Numbered from the stretch's first letter, positions 45,295 to 53,740 are shown. The stretch: 64,000 nt of DNA from Rhodohalobacter sp. 614A (GCF_021462415.1 NZ_JAKEDS010000004.1:124001-188000), one strand, 5' to 3'. Made by a program: numbers and translations. Notes: generated by a model from the sequence alone, not told the origin.

Positions 45295-46551
45295 TTATTC
45301 TAACACCAAAACCTCATTATCACCAAATGTATCATAGCTTGAGGTGATGACTTTATCTCCGGGCTCAAGACCGGACAATACTTCGAAATACTCGGGGTTC
45401 TGTCTCCCTAAACGGATTTCGTGACGCACAGCCCGCGTTTCCTCTTCATTCAGCAGGAAGACCCAATTACCACCGCTGGTTTGATAAAATCCGCCACGTG
45501 CCAGACGAACGGCCTGGGCAGATTCTCCCAGTTCAAGCCGGATTCGAACAGTCTGGCCGCGCCGTAATCCTTCAGGTGCATCGCCCGGAAATTCCATATC
45601 CACTTCAAATTGCCCATCTGTAATAACCGGATAAATTTTTGTGATCTCCAGTTCATGATCTTCCCCATCAAAAGGAAACGACCCTTCGAGACCCGGAACA
45701 ATCCTGGACAAATGAAACTCATCAATATTCACTCTCACTTTGTAATCATCCAGATTGTCAACCTGTCCAATTCGCTCTCCCGCAGAAATGGATTGCCCCT
45801 GGTTCAGCTCAATCGTACTCAACTGACCCGATGCCGGTGCGGTAACCGTTAAATTCTCCAGAATCTGCTGAACAGCTTCCAAATTTTGGTACATTCGCTG
45901 CTCCGAGTTATCCAACTGGCGGGATTGTGTTATGGTTTGAAGTGAATCCTTTTGGTATGATTCGTACGTCAGTTCATACCGTTTCTTCTGATAATCATAA
46001 TTTGCACTGGTCTCTTCAAATTCCTGTTGAGAAATTAAATCATCTTCCCTGAGCTTCCTTTGGCGCTCATACTGGGCTTCTAAAATTTCCATCTGAGATC
46101 TTGCATTCGCCAGCTGTTCTTGAAGTTGCAACGTGTTTTGTTCGAGATTCAACCGCGAATTCCGAACATTGTTAATCTGATCATACAGTGCAGATGTCTG
46201 TTGCATTACCTGGAGTTGCAGGTTCGAATTAGACATCGAAAGAATCGTATCTCCCTCCTCAACCATCGTACCGGATTCGAGATAAACCTGCTTTACAACC
46301 CCACCTTCAATCGCATCAAGGAAAATGGTTTCGATCGGCTGAACCGTCCCCGTTACCTGGATAAACTCCTGGAATACATCTTCCTGAACCGTAGAAACGG
46401 TTATTCGCTCTCTTTCTACATTTAACGTCGATCGTACATCCATAAACCCGAGCACATACACAATCAATGCAACCAACAGTACTCCTCCGGCAACCATCGA
46501 AATCCGTTTGGTTGTCCAGGTTTTCTTCTCAATTTTTCGATCCATTCCCAT
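45295..46551 (-). CDS. efflux periplasmic adaptor (HlyD/MacA family)
   Basis: This 418-aa protein has a membrane anchor at about 19-36 (ISMVAGGVLLVALIVYVLGF). A barrel-sandwich half motif follows (about 60-105, GTVQPIETIFLDAIEGGVVKQVYLESGTMVEEGD). A long coiled-coil hairpin (about 108-225) is rich in Gln, Leu and Arg, and includes LRLRED-type turns (LREDDLISQQEFEETSANYDYQ). The returning lipoyl half has LTVTAPASGQLSTIELNQGQSISAGERIGQV, and beta-barrel and membrane-proximal domains run to the end. It would bridge the inner-membrane permease to an outer-membrane channel, as MacA does. A sigma-54-like promoter lies 40-55 bp upstream, sharing an enhancer pair with the divergent regulator gene. 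No TolC-like gene is in the window. Confidence 0.9.
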   Translation of the reverse strand: MGMDRKIEKKTWTTKRISMVAGGVLLVALIVYVLGFMDVRSTLNVERERITVSTVQEDVFQEFIQVTGTVQPIETIFLDAIEGGVVKQVYLESGTMVEEGDTILSMSNSNLQLQVMQQTSALYDQINNVRNSRLNLEQNTLQLQEQLANARSQMEILEAQYERQRKLREDDLISQQEFEETSANYDYQKKRYELTYESYQKDSLQTITQSRQLDNSEQRMYQNLEAVQQILENLTVTAPASGQLSTIELNQGQSISAGERIGQVDNLDDYKVRVNIDEFHLSRIVPGLEGSFPFDGEDHELEITKIYPVITDGQFEVDMEFPGDAPEGLRRGQTVRIRLELGESAQAVRLARGGFYQTSGGNWVFLLNEEETRAVRHEIRLGRQNPEYFEVLSGLEPGDKVITSSYDTFGDNEVLVLE

Positions 46552-46588
46552 ATTTAAAAAGTAATTCTTTTGTTTTGAGTAATTTTAG

Positions 46589-46604
46589 TTCAACAAACGT
46601 GCCA
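46589..46604 (-). promoter_or_regulatory. sigma-54-like -24/-12 promoter of the adaptor gene
   Basis: Minus strand TGGCACGTTTGTTGAA is the best match in the window to TGGCACG-N4-TTGC, differing only at the final C. GG and GA are 10 bp apart. Predicted start is near 46578, about 27 bp before the ATG. Confidence 0.75.
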
Positions 46605-46655
46605 AACTTCTAAATCGCGGTTTGAACAAGTTGAGCAAATATTCTATCCATTTAT

Positions 46656-46694
46656 CTGTACGGAATGCAACAGGCAGTGTTCGATTTCGTACAC
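46656..46694. promoter_or_regulatory. shared tandem enhancer sites between divergent sigma-54 promoters
   Basis: CTGTACGGAATGCAACAG (46656-46673), 3-bp spacer, then GTGTTCGATTTCGTACAC (46677-46694). The second is the best palindrome of the family (GTGTTCGA/TCGTACAC type). The pair sits about 52 bp from the adaptor -24 element on one side and 52 bp from the regulator -24 element on the other, almost exactly central. Confidence 0.7.
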
Positions 46695-46746
46695 TTTTTT
46701 TGATAGAACATGCAAATGCAGTTACTAATCAGCTATTTTACCCCAC

Positions 46747-46762
46747 TGGTACGATTTTTGAT
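46747..46762 (+). promoter_or_regulatory. sigma-54-like -24/-12 promoter of the response-regulator gene
   Basis: TGGTACGATTTTTGAT: GG and GA are 10 bp apart, with the TGGTACGAT block shared with the copy 2 and copy 11 promoters. Predicted start is near 46773, about 43 bp before the ATG. It implies positive autoregulation. Confidence 0.65.
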
Positions 46763-46815
46763 TACTTTGGTGTGTCTCTACGTGATGTTAAGGAAAATGT
46801 TTAAGTATAAGGGCT

Positions 46816-48198
46816 ATGAATAAACAGTTAAAAATGGGTCGGGTTCTTGTTGTTGATGACGATAAAGATGTTTTGCATGCAGCCCAGCTTTTCCTCAAAC
46901 AACATGTCCAAAAAGTTCATGTTGAATCTAATCCCAAGGAAATTCCCAAACAACTTCAGGAGAACGATTATGATGTGGTTCTTCTCGACATGAATTTTCA
47001 TGATGATGTAAGCAGTGGTGAGGAAGGATTTTACTGGCTGGATAAAATTCTGGAAATCGATTCTTCTTTGGCGGTTGTACTGATAACCGCCTACGGTGAT
47101 ATCGAAAAAGCCGTAAAAGCGGTTAAAAAAGGCGCCTCTGATTTCGTGTTGAAACCCTGGCAAAATGAAAAGCTTTTGGCAACCGTTCATTCAGCCGTTA
47201 ATCTTAGCACATCCAAACGAGAAGTTCAGCAGTTAAAAAGTAAATACGACACGCTTCGCTCCGATCTTGAACAGCCCTATCAAAATATAATTGGTACAAG
47301 TCCGGCTATGCAGAAGGTCTTTCACACCATCGAAAAGGTGGCAAAAACCGATGCCAATGTATTAATTACGGGAGAAAACGGAACCGGTAAAGAATTGGTA
47401 GCCAGGGCGGTTCATCGCCGGTCCAACCGCAATGAGAATACCTTTATCACGGTCGACATGGGTGCCCTCCATGAAAATCTCTTCGAAAGTGAACTGTTTG
47501 GACACGAAAAAGGAGCATTTACCGATGCGCGGGAATCGCGCGTGGGACGATTTGAAATTGCCAACGGCGGTACACTTTTTTTGGATGAAATCGGAAACCT
47601 TCCCCTGCATCTTCAACCCAAATTATTGTCCGCTCTCCAAACTCATAAAATTGTGCGAATCGGCTCCAACAAACCGATTGAGATTGACATACGGCTTATT
47701 TGTGCCACAAATGAATCCCTTAAAGAAAAAGTGGCCAACAACACGTTCCGACAGGATTTACTTTACAGGATTAACACGATTGAAATTCACCTTCCGCCTC
47801 TCAGAGAACGAAATGAAGATATCGATCTTCTGGCCGACCATTTTCTGCAGCAGTACAAAAAGAAATACAAAAAAGAGGATCTAAAACTATCAGATAAGGC
47901 GTTGGCTCATTTAAAATCGTATCATTGGCCGGGGAATATTCGTGAACTGGAACATGCTGTTGAAAGGGCTGTGATTCTTTCAGACGAGTCCGTTTTATCA
48001 CCCGGCGATTTTCTGCTCACATCCGGAACAGGAGCTTCTCATGAAATTCCTGTAGACGATCTGAATCTTGAAGAAATCGAGAAAACCGTGATCCAAAAAG
48101 CACTCGAGAAACATCAGGGAAATATCTCACGCGCAGCGGATGATCTGGGCCTGACCCGAACCTCGCTGTACCGAAGAATGGAGAAGTATGAGTTGTGA
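46816..48198 (+). CDS. sigma-54-dependent response regulator (NtrC family)
   Basis: This 460-aa protein has a receiver domain (about 8-125) with the acidic pocket D14-D16, phosphoacceptor D58 (VVLLDMNF) and K113 (LKPWQ). A sigma-54 AAA+ domain (about 155-390) has Walker A GENGTGKE (186-193), the sigma-54 contact loop as GAFTDA (233-238) where the consensus is GAFTGA, Walker B GGTLFLDEIG (251-260), and the arginine-finger region RQDLLYRINTIEIHLPPLRER. A Fis-type HTH forms the last 35 residues (HQGNISRAADDLGLTRTSLYRRMEKYEL region). When phosphorylated it should bind paired palindromes and open sigma-54 promoters. The enhancer pairs found here and in the permease array are the obvious targets. 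The kinase gene follows. Confidence 0.93.
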   Translation: MNKQLKMGRVLVVDDDKDVLHAAQLFLKQHVQKVHVESNPKEIPKQLQENDYDVVLLDMNFHDDVSSGEEGFYWLDKILEIDSSLAVVLITAYGDIEKAVKAVKKGASDFVLKPWQNEKLLATVHSAVNLSTSKREVQQLKSKYDTLRSDLEQPYQNIIGTSPAMQKVFHTIEKVAKTDANVLITGENGTGKELVARAVHRRSNRNENTFITVDMGALHENLFESELFGHEKGAFTDARESRVGRFEIANGGTLFLDEIGNLPLHLQPKLLSALQTHKIVRIGSNKPIEIDIRLICATNESLKEKVANNTFRQDLLYRINTIEIHLPPLRERNEDIDLLADHFLQQYKKKYKKEDLKLSDKALAHLKSYHWPGNIRELEHAVERAVILSDESVLSPGDFLLTSGTGASHEIPVDDLNLEEIEKTVIQKALEKHQGNISRAADDLGLTRTSLYRRMEKYEL

Positions 48199-48205
48199 GT
48201 TTGAT

Positions 48206-48281
48206 TGTTGTTAGTTGTGTGTTGCCAGTTGCCAGTTGCCAGAAATCATGTTAACAACTAACAACTGACCACGAACAACAA
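48206..48281. repeat. family B intergenic inverted repeat in the regulator-kinase gap
   Basis: GTTGTTAGTTGTGTGTTG faces CAACTAACAACTGACCACGA. The centre holds three tandem TTGCCAG/GCCAGTT units. Confidence 0.65.
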
Positions 48282-48360
48282 ATTTGTAAATTGAAGAGTA
48301 GACAACTACGAAAGCAATTATCCCATAATAGGCAATAGGCAAAACAATGATATCAAAAAT

Positions 48361-49725
48361 ATGATTAAACGCTTTCGTTTGGGCATTTTAATCCGGGTAC
48401 TGTTGCTGACAGTAACCCTCTTTCTCCTTTTGTACTTGTTGATGGAAACTCAATATTACATCAGCATCGGCTTCCTGGTTATTCTGACGATTCTTCAAAT
48501 CATTTTTCTGATCCAGTTTGTTGAAAAGACCAACTTGCTTCTCACGCGGTTCCTGGAATCCATTCGCTATTCTGATTTCACCGGCACTTTTCAAAATCAT
48601 GGTTTGGGAAGTAATTTCAAGGAACTGAATGAAGCTTTTGCACGCGTTATCGATAAATTCAAAGAGGAACGGGGAAAAAAAGAAGATACACTCCGATACT
48701 TGGAGACTGTTGTTCAGCATATCGGTATCGGGCTGATTTGTGTGAATGCAGACGGAGAAATTGTTCTCATTAACCGGGCTGCAAAACGCCTCTTCGGTTC
48801 TTCAAATCTGAGAACCATCAACTCCTTCAAAAATATTTCAGGGAAGCTTGCCGAAACGATTACCAAACTGGAAGGTGGCGGCAGATCACTTCTAAGGATC
48901 TCTGTTGCTGATGAGATTCTGGAGCTCGCCATTGATGCAACTGAATTTCGAATGCGGGGTGAAGCCTTTAAATTGGTTTCTTTCCAGAATATTCAAACCG
49001 AACTTGAACAAAAAGAGATGGAATCGTGGCAGAATATCACACAGGTGCTGGCGCATGAAATCATGAATTCCATCACTCCAATTGCCTCCCTTTCCGGGAC
49101 CATCCACATGTTGGTTCAACAGCGTTCAAAACAAGAGAACAATCAGGTATTGCTGGATCCTGAAACGGCTGGTGATGTGAATGAAGCTCTCAACACAATC
49201 AACAAGCGCAGCCACGGCCTGATGCGGTTTGTAAACTCCTACCGGGATTTCACACAAATCCCCACTCCGAACTACGAACATTTTTCTGTGAAAGAACTGC
49301 TTCACCGAATTGAACACCTGATGAAAGCGGAATTTGAAAAACAGGGGATTACTGTTAAAACCGAACTGCAAACAGAAACGCTTGAACTGCATGCCGATCC
49401 CCAACTTATTGAACAGATTCTGATTAATCTGACCAAAAATGCCCTGAGAGCTTTACGAAGGGTTGATGATCCCGAATTAACCTACAAAGCCGGGATCAAT
49501 ATTGACGGACGGGTTTTTATTGACATTATTGATAACGGTCCCGGCATCAAAAAAGAAGATCTTGAGAAAATCTTTATTCCGTTCTATTCAACCGCGGGAA
49601 ATGATCCGGATAAAGGCACGGGAATTGGCCTGAGTTTATCCCGTCAAATCATGCGACTTCATGGCGGAGCACTTCAGGTTCATTCTGAGCCCGAAAAAGA
49701 GACGGCTTTTACATTGAAATTTTAA
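48361..49725 (+). CDS. sensor histidine kinase with PAS domain (NtrY/NtrB-like)
   Basis: This 454-aa protein has two close N-terminal TM helices (about 8-28 and 33-52) with almost no periplasmic loop, so the signal is probably membrane-borne or cytoplasmic. A linker is followed by a PAS domain (about 112-205, VVQHIGIGLICVNADGEIVLINRA). HisKA has the phosphoacceptor H232 in LAHEIMNSITPI, a form typical of kinases partnering NtrC-type regulators. The ATPase domain has N-box NLTKNALRAL, G1 DNGPGI and G2 GTGIGLSLS. It lies 162 bp after the regulator gene and ends 3 bp from the convergent AAA+ gene. Confidence 0.92.
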   Translation: MIKRFRLGILIRVLLLTVTLFLLLYLLMETQYYISIGFLVILTILQIIFLIQFVEKTNLLLTRFLESIRYSDFTGTFQNHGLGSNFKELNEAFARVIDKFKEERGKKEDTLRYLETVVQHIGIGLICVNADGEIVLINRAAKRLFGSSNLRTINSFKNISGKLAETITKLEGGGRSLLRISVADEILELAIDATEFRMRGEAFKLVSFQNIQTELEQKEMESWQNITQVLAHEIMNSITPIASLSGTIHMLVQQRSKQENNQVLLDPETAGDVNEALNTINKRSHGLMRFVNSYRDFTQIPTPNYEHFSVKELLHRIEHLMKAEFEKQGITVKTELQTETLELHADPQLIEQILINLTKNALRALRRVDDPELTYKAGINIDGRVFIDIIDNGPGIKKEDLEKIFIPFYSTAGNDPDKGTGIGLSLSRQIMRLHGGALQVHSEPEKETAFTLKF

Positions 49726-49728
49726 AAC

Positions 49729-51237
49729 TCAGCCCTCACCATAATCTTCATCATCAAACCCGGTCATGCCACCAAGCATGCTTCCCAACATGTCGGAGTA
49801 AGTTCGGGTTTCGTCCGTATCTTCTTTTCCAAGCTTTGAATTTTGATGTAAGGCTTCAATAACCAAATCCATCAATGCATAGATGTTATCATCAGAATCG
49901 TTAGCATATTTTTTTACGATTTGGCTCAGCCCTGTTATCTGATCTAACCGGTTTTTGTACCCGGTAGTACTTAACAAGTCTGGAATTTCAAGTGAATTTC
50001 CCTTCGCAAACCAGTCCAGAATATCCTGGTATTCACCTTCTTCCTCACTTTCCGACCGTCTTTGGGGATCCGGGAAATAGCTCTTGAATGTTTTATTCAC
50101 CGCTTTTCCAATGATGTGCTTGGCTACATTCGTTGCCCCTTCCTGCTCGCCTTCATACACAAGTTCCAGCTTTCCGGTAAGGGCCGGAATCATTGCGTAA
50201 AGATCCGTAATCCTGAGAGTTACCTCTGATTCATCATTACTTACCGCCCGGCGTTCAGCAGCAGAAATAATTTGCTCCATCGCTGTAATTGTCATCCTGG
50301 TAGACACACCACTTTTCTGATCGATATACTCGCTGTTTCGGGCCTCAAAAGCCACATTTTCCAGAATCATACGATAGCTGTCCGGTATGTTCACTTTCAC
50401 TCCATCCTCCCGATCGGTCCACGACTCCTGCTTTGTGATTTCCACAGCAACATCCATTTCACGCGGATAGTGTGTGATGATTTGTGAATCAATCCGGTCC
50501 TTCAGAGGCGTAATGATATTTCCGCGGTTTGTGTAATCTTCGGGATTGGCAGAAAACGCCATCGACACATCCAGCGGAATTCGAATATTGAAACCACGAA
50601 TTTGAATATCTCTTTCCTGCATAATGTTGAGTAAGGCTACCTGGATTCTCGGCTGTAAATCCGGAAGCTCGTTAATTACAAAAATGCCACGGTTTGTGCG
50701 TGGAATTAACCCAAAGTTGATTACTTCTTCATTAGCCAGAGCCAATTTTCTTGAAGCAGCTTTAATAGGGTCCAGGTCACCAATTAAATCGGCAACGGTT
50801 GTATCCGGAGTGGCTAATTTTTCTCCATATCTCCGGCTTCTGTGAATCCATTCGATTGGAGTTTCATCTCCTTCTTCATCAAGCAGGTCTTTGGCATATT
50901 TCGATACGGGTTGAAAGGGATCGTCATTCACTTCAGAACCTTTAACGATCGGCATGTATTCATCCAATAACTGGACCAACATCCGTAAAATCCGGGTTTT
51001 AGCCTGTCCTCTAAGTCCCAGTAAGATTAAATCGTGCTTGGCAAGAATTGCATTTTGAATCTGTGGAATCACCGTTTTTTCATATCCCAGGATTCCAGGA
51101 AATAATGCTTCTTTGTTTTTCATTTTCCGAATGAGGTTTCTCCGCATTTCCTCCTTGATGGATACGGATTTCCAACCACTTTCTTTTAACTGGCCAAACG
51201 TTGTTTCTTTTTTTGTCATCTCAATTTGTTGATTCAA
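49729..51237 (-). CDS. magnesium chelatase subunit I-like / MoxR-type AAA+ ATPase
   Basis: This 502-aa AAA+ protein has Walker A GLRGQAKT (Ala before Lys in place of Gly), Walker B-like GIFVINELPDL (Asn-Glu for Asp-Glu), the sensor region AFSANPEDYTNRGNIITPLKDRID, and a C-terminal helical lid. It resembles Mg-chelatase ChlI/BchI relatives that act with a von Willebrand factor-A partner as a metallochaperone or remodelling ATPase. No VWA partner or chlorophyll genes are present, so a role in pigment synthesis is unlikely. The C-terminus is acidic (DDEDYGEG). Substrate unknown. Confidence 0.8.
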   Translation of the reverse strand: MNQQIEMTKKETTFGQLKESGWKSVSIKEEMRRNLIRKMKNKEALFPGILGYEKTVIPQIQNAILAKHDLILLGLRGQAKTRILRMLVQLLDEYMPIVKGSEVNDDPFQPVSKYAKDLLDEEGDETPIEWIHRSRRYGEKLATPDTTVADLIGDLDPIKAASRKLALANEEVINFGLIPRTNRGIFVINELPDLQPRIQVALLNIMQERDIQIRGFNIRIPLDVSMAFSANPEDYTNRGNIITPLKDRIDSQIITHYPREMDVAVEITKQESWTDREDGVKVNIPDSYRMILENVAFEARNSEYIDQKSGVSTRMTITAMEQIISAAERRAVSNDESEVTLRITDLYAMIPALTGKLELVYEGEQEGATNVAKHIIGKAVNKTFKSYFPDPQRRSESEEEGEYQDILDWFAKGNSLEIPDLLSTTGYKNRLDQITGLSQIVKKYANDSDDNIYALMDLVIEALHQNSKLGKEDTDETRTYSDMLGSMLGGMTGFDDEDYGEG

Positions 51238-51279
51238 TGCTTATTTAACTCTTTAACTTAAAAACCAAGAGCTTCATTT

Positions 51280-52560
51280 CTAAAGATTGGATTCTTCTGC
51301 AAAAATTTCTGTCAAATTCCTGGATTTTATCATACACTCTTCCCATTCCAACTCCGGGTCAGAATCGCTGGTAATGGCTCCACCCACCGGGTAAAAAAGC
51401 GAGTCGCCTTGTAAAATGGCCGTCCTGATGACAACGTTAAAATCAAAATCATCGTCCGGAGTTATATAACCTATGGCACCTGAGTAGATTCCACGTTTAT
51501 ACATTTCAATTTCATCAGTGGTTTTCATTACTTCAATTTTCGGCGCGCCGGTCATCGAACCCATCGGGAAACAACTTTCAATAATATCAACAAGATCAAT
51601 GCCATCGCGTGCAACGGACTCAACCGTTGAAATAAGCTGATGAACGGTACCGAATGTCTGAACATCATACAAATTGGATACTTTCACCGACCCCGGTTTT
51701 GAAACTCTTGCAAGATCGTGCCGCACCAAATCAACAATCATCAAATTTTCCGCACGATTTTTTTCATTCAGAAGTTGTTTACGATTGATGGCATCCAACT
51801 CACTATCCTGAGACCGGGCGGCAGTTCCCTTAATTGGCTCGGACAGAATACTGTCTCCCTGTTTTTTCAGAAATTGCTCCGGAGAAGCACAGCAAACGGA
51901 AAATTTCTCATCAGAAATAAATGCGCCAAAAGGTACGGGATTGATGTCACGCATTTTGGAATAGAGCCAAAAAGGATCACCCATGTAGGACCCACATAAT
52001 GGAAAGGTGTAATTCATTTCATAAAAATCACCATTGTGGATCTTCTTCTGGATAGTTTTAACATTCCGGATATACTCATTCTTACGGATTAATGCCCCCA
52101 GCTCATTTTCAATCGAACCGGGAAGAGGGTTTTTTGAGTTCATCTCAACAGAAAAATCTCCCAAAAGAACTTCCGCTTCATTGTTTTCAATTTTGATGAG
52201 AATTTCAGGTTCCATGAAATAGAGATCAGGAACGTCCGTCAGCGGTGAATTTAGTGATTCCAAACCTTCGGTATGATTCTTCAGATCATAACCCAAAAAT
52301 CCAAAAAGCCATCTTTTCTTTTGAGCACGAAACTGTTTCAGAGCCTCCCATGGATTCATCTCCAAGGTTTGTTTATCCCCATTTTCTACAATCTCAACCT
52401 TTGTACCGGTTGCGGTTATTGAACTTTGGGGTTTGGCTGCGATAAAAGAACTTTTGGAGGAGCGATGATCTTTCAGTTGAGATTCAAGAATCATCAGAGG
52501 ATATCCACTCAGACTCTCATAAATCCCGTCGATCGTCAAATTTTTAGGAAGTATTTCCAT
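51280..52560 (-). CDS. pabB: aminodeoxychorismate synthase component I
   Basis: This 426-aa protein is counted from the ATG at 52558-52560. The frame runs 13 codons further to a TTG, but homologues do not support that. It is a chorismate-binding enzyme with EPIKGTAARS, where Lys marks PabB rather than the PIAGTR of anthranilate synthase, and with RAENLMIVDLVRHDL, GSMTGAPKIEVM and YSGAIGYITPDDDFDFNVVIRT. It converts chorismate to 4-amino-4-deoxychorismate using ammonia from a PabA glutaminase, for folate. No pabA or pabC is adjacent. Divergent from pyrD with a 97-bp gap. Confidence 0.88.
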   Translation of the reverse strand: MEILPKNLTIDGIYESLSGYPLMILESQLKDHRSSKSSFIAAKPQSSITATGTKVEIVENGDKQTLEMNPWEALKQFRAQKKRWLFGFLGYDLKNHTEGLESLNSPLTDVPDLYFMEPEILIKIENNEAEVLLGDFSVEMNSKNPLPGSIENELGALIRKNEYIRNVKTIQKKIHNGDFYEMNYTFPLCGSYMGDPFWLYSKMRDINPVPFGAFISDEKFSVCCASPEQFLKKQGDSILSEPIKGTAARSQDSELDAINRKQLLNEKNRAENLMIVDLVRHDLARVSKPGSVKVSNLYDVQTFGTVHQLISTVESVARDGIDLVDIIESCFPMGSMTGAPKIEVMKTTDEIEMYKRGIYSGAIGYITPDDDFDFNVVIRTAILQGDSLFYPVGGAITSDSDPELEWEECMIKSRNLTEIFAEESNL

Positions 52561-52657
52561 GGGGTGAATGATAACAGATTTATTATTTACAATGAACAAG
52601 TTTCGTTATTAACCGTTCACTCTGTACCTTTAAGAAAACGCGTTCGGACCCAAAACT

Positions 52658-53740
52658 ATGTATAAATATTTAGCCCGGCCTCTGTTATTCCGGTTATCTG
52701 CGGATACAACCCACGAGGCCACTGTTAGATTTGCTTCCTCCGTGGCCCAGCATGAATGGATGAAAAAAGCAGTAGGATCTATCTATTCCTACTCCGACCC
52801 AAGTCTCGAACAGAATATTTTCGGGTTGAAGTTTCCTAACCCCATTGGAATCGCCGCCGGCTTTGACAAGAATGCAACGATGGCCCCGGTTCTATCAAAA
52901 ATGGGTTTTGGATACCTCGAAATCGGAAGTATAACTGCGAATTCATCTACAGGAAATCCCAAACCAAGAAGCTTTCGCCTTCCGGCCGACCGGTCCCTCA
53001 TCAATCGCCTCGGATTGAATAACGATGGTGTTCAAACCATTTCAAGACGGTTAAAAAAACTGGATCTGCCGATTCCCATGGGTATCAATATTGCAAAAAC
53101 TCATGATCCATCCATTACGGGAGAGGACGCCATCCAGGATTATGTGTACAGTTTTGAAATTCTAAAGAATATTGCCGATTACGTTACACTGAACATCTCC
53201 TGCCCCAATACAACAGAGGGTAAAACATTTGAAGAACCTGAAACGCTGAATGCTTTACTCGAGCATCTTGAGATTGGAAAAGATTCAAGCCTTCCCCCGG
53301 TTCTTATAAAATTTTCTGTTGATCTTGAAGACTCTCAGCTTGAAGAACTGATTTCCATTTGCGAAGATCACGCTATTGACGGATACGTTGCAACCAACAC
53401 ATCCTCCAAAAGGGTAAACTTAAAATCTTCTTCTTCGGTCGTTGAAAAAATTGGAAGAGGTGGGTTGAGTGGTAAAGCAATAGCAACGAGAAGCACCGAA
53501 ATGATTCGGAAAATTTATGCCCAAACCAAAGGAGAAAAAGTAATTATTGGTGTGGGTGGAATCAGCACAACCGAAGATGCCATTGAGAAACTAAAAGCCG
53601 GTGCCGATCTTTTACAAATGTATACTGCTCTTGTCTATGAAGGGCCAGGAATTGTGAGAAAAATCAATAAAGGATTGGCTCAATATCTTGAGAAGCATGG
53701 AATTGAGCATATCTATCACATCCGAAAAATCAGAGATTGA
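52658..53740 (+). CDS. pyrD: dihydroorotate dehydrogenase, class 2-like (membrane-linked)
   Basis: This 360-aa protein has the class 2 N-terminal helical extension (MYKYLARPLLFRLSADTTHE), FMN-barrel motifs PNPIGIAAGFDKNA and GYLEIGSITANSSTGNPKPR, NRLGLNNDG, and GVGGISTTEDAIEKLKAGADLLQMYTALVYEGP. It oxidises dihydroorotate to orotate in pyrimidine synthesis, probably passing electrons to quinone. Unusually, the active-site block is NISCPNT: Cys sits where most class 2 enzymes have Ser (NxSSPNT), the residue type of class 1. Its 3' end overlaps the convergent TPR lipoprotein gene by 11 bp. Confidence 0.92.
   Translation: MYKYLARPLLFRLSADTTHEATVRFASSVAQHEWMKKAVGSIYSYSDPSLEQNIFGLKFPNPIGIAAGFDKNATMAPVLSKMGFGYLEIGSITANSSTGNPKPRSFRLPADRSLINRLGLNNDGVQTISRRLKKLDLPIPMGINIAKTHDPSITGEDAIQDYVYSFEILKNIADYVTLNISCPNTTEGKTFEEPETLNALLEHLEIGKDSSLPPVLIKFSVDLEDSQLEELISICEDHAIDGYVATNTSSKRVNLKSSSSVVEKIGRGGLSGKAIATRSTEMIRKIYAQTKGEKVIIGVGGISTTEDAIEKLKAGADLLQMYTALVYEGPGIVRKINKGLAQYLEKHGIEHIYHIRKIRD

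Noticed and set aside
49729-51237. Chlorophyll-biosynthesis magnesium chelatase
   Set aside because: No ChlD/ChlH or other pigment genes are present, and Walker motifs fit the wider MoxR/BchI-like AAA+ group.
52561-52599. TTG start for pabB giving 13 extra residues
   Set aside because: An ATG at 52558-52560 gives a better family N-terminus, and the extension has no conserved features.
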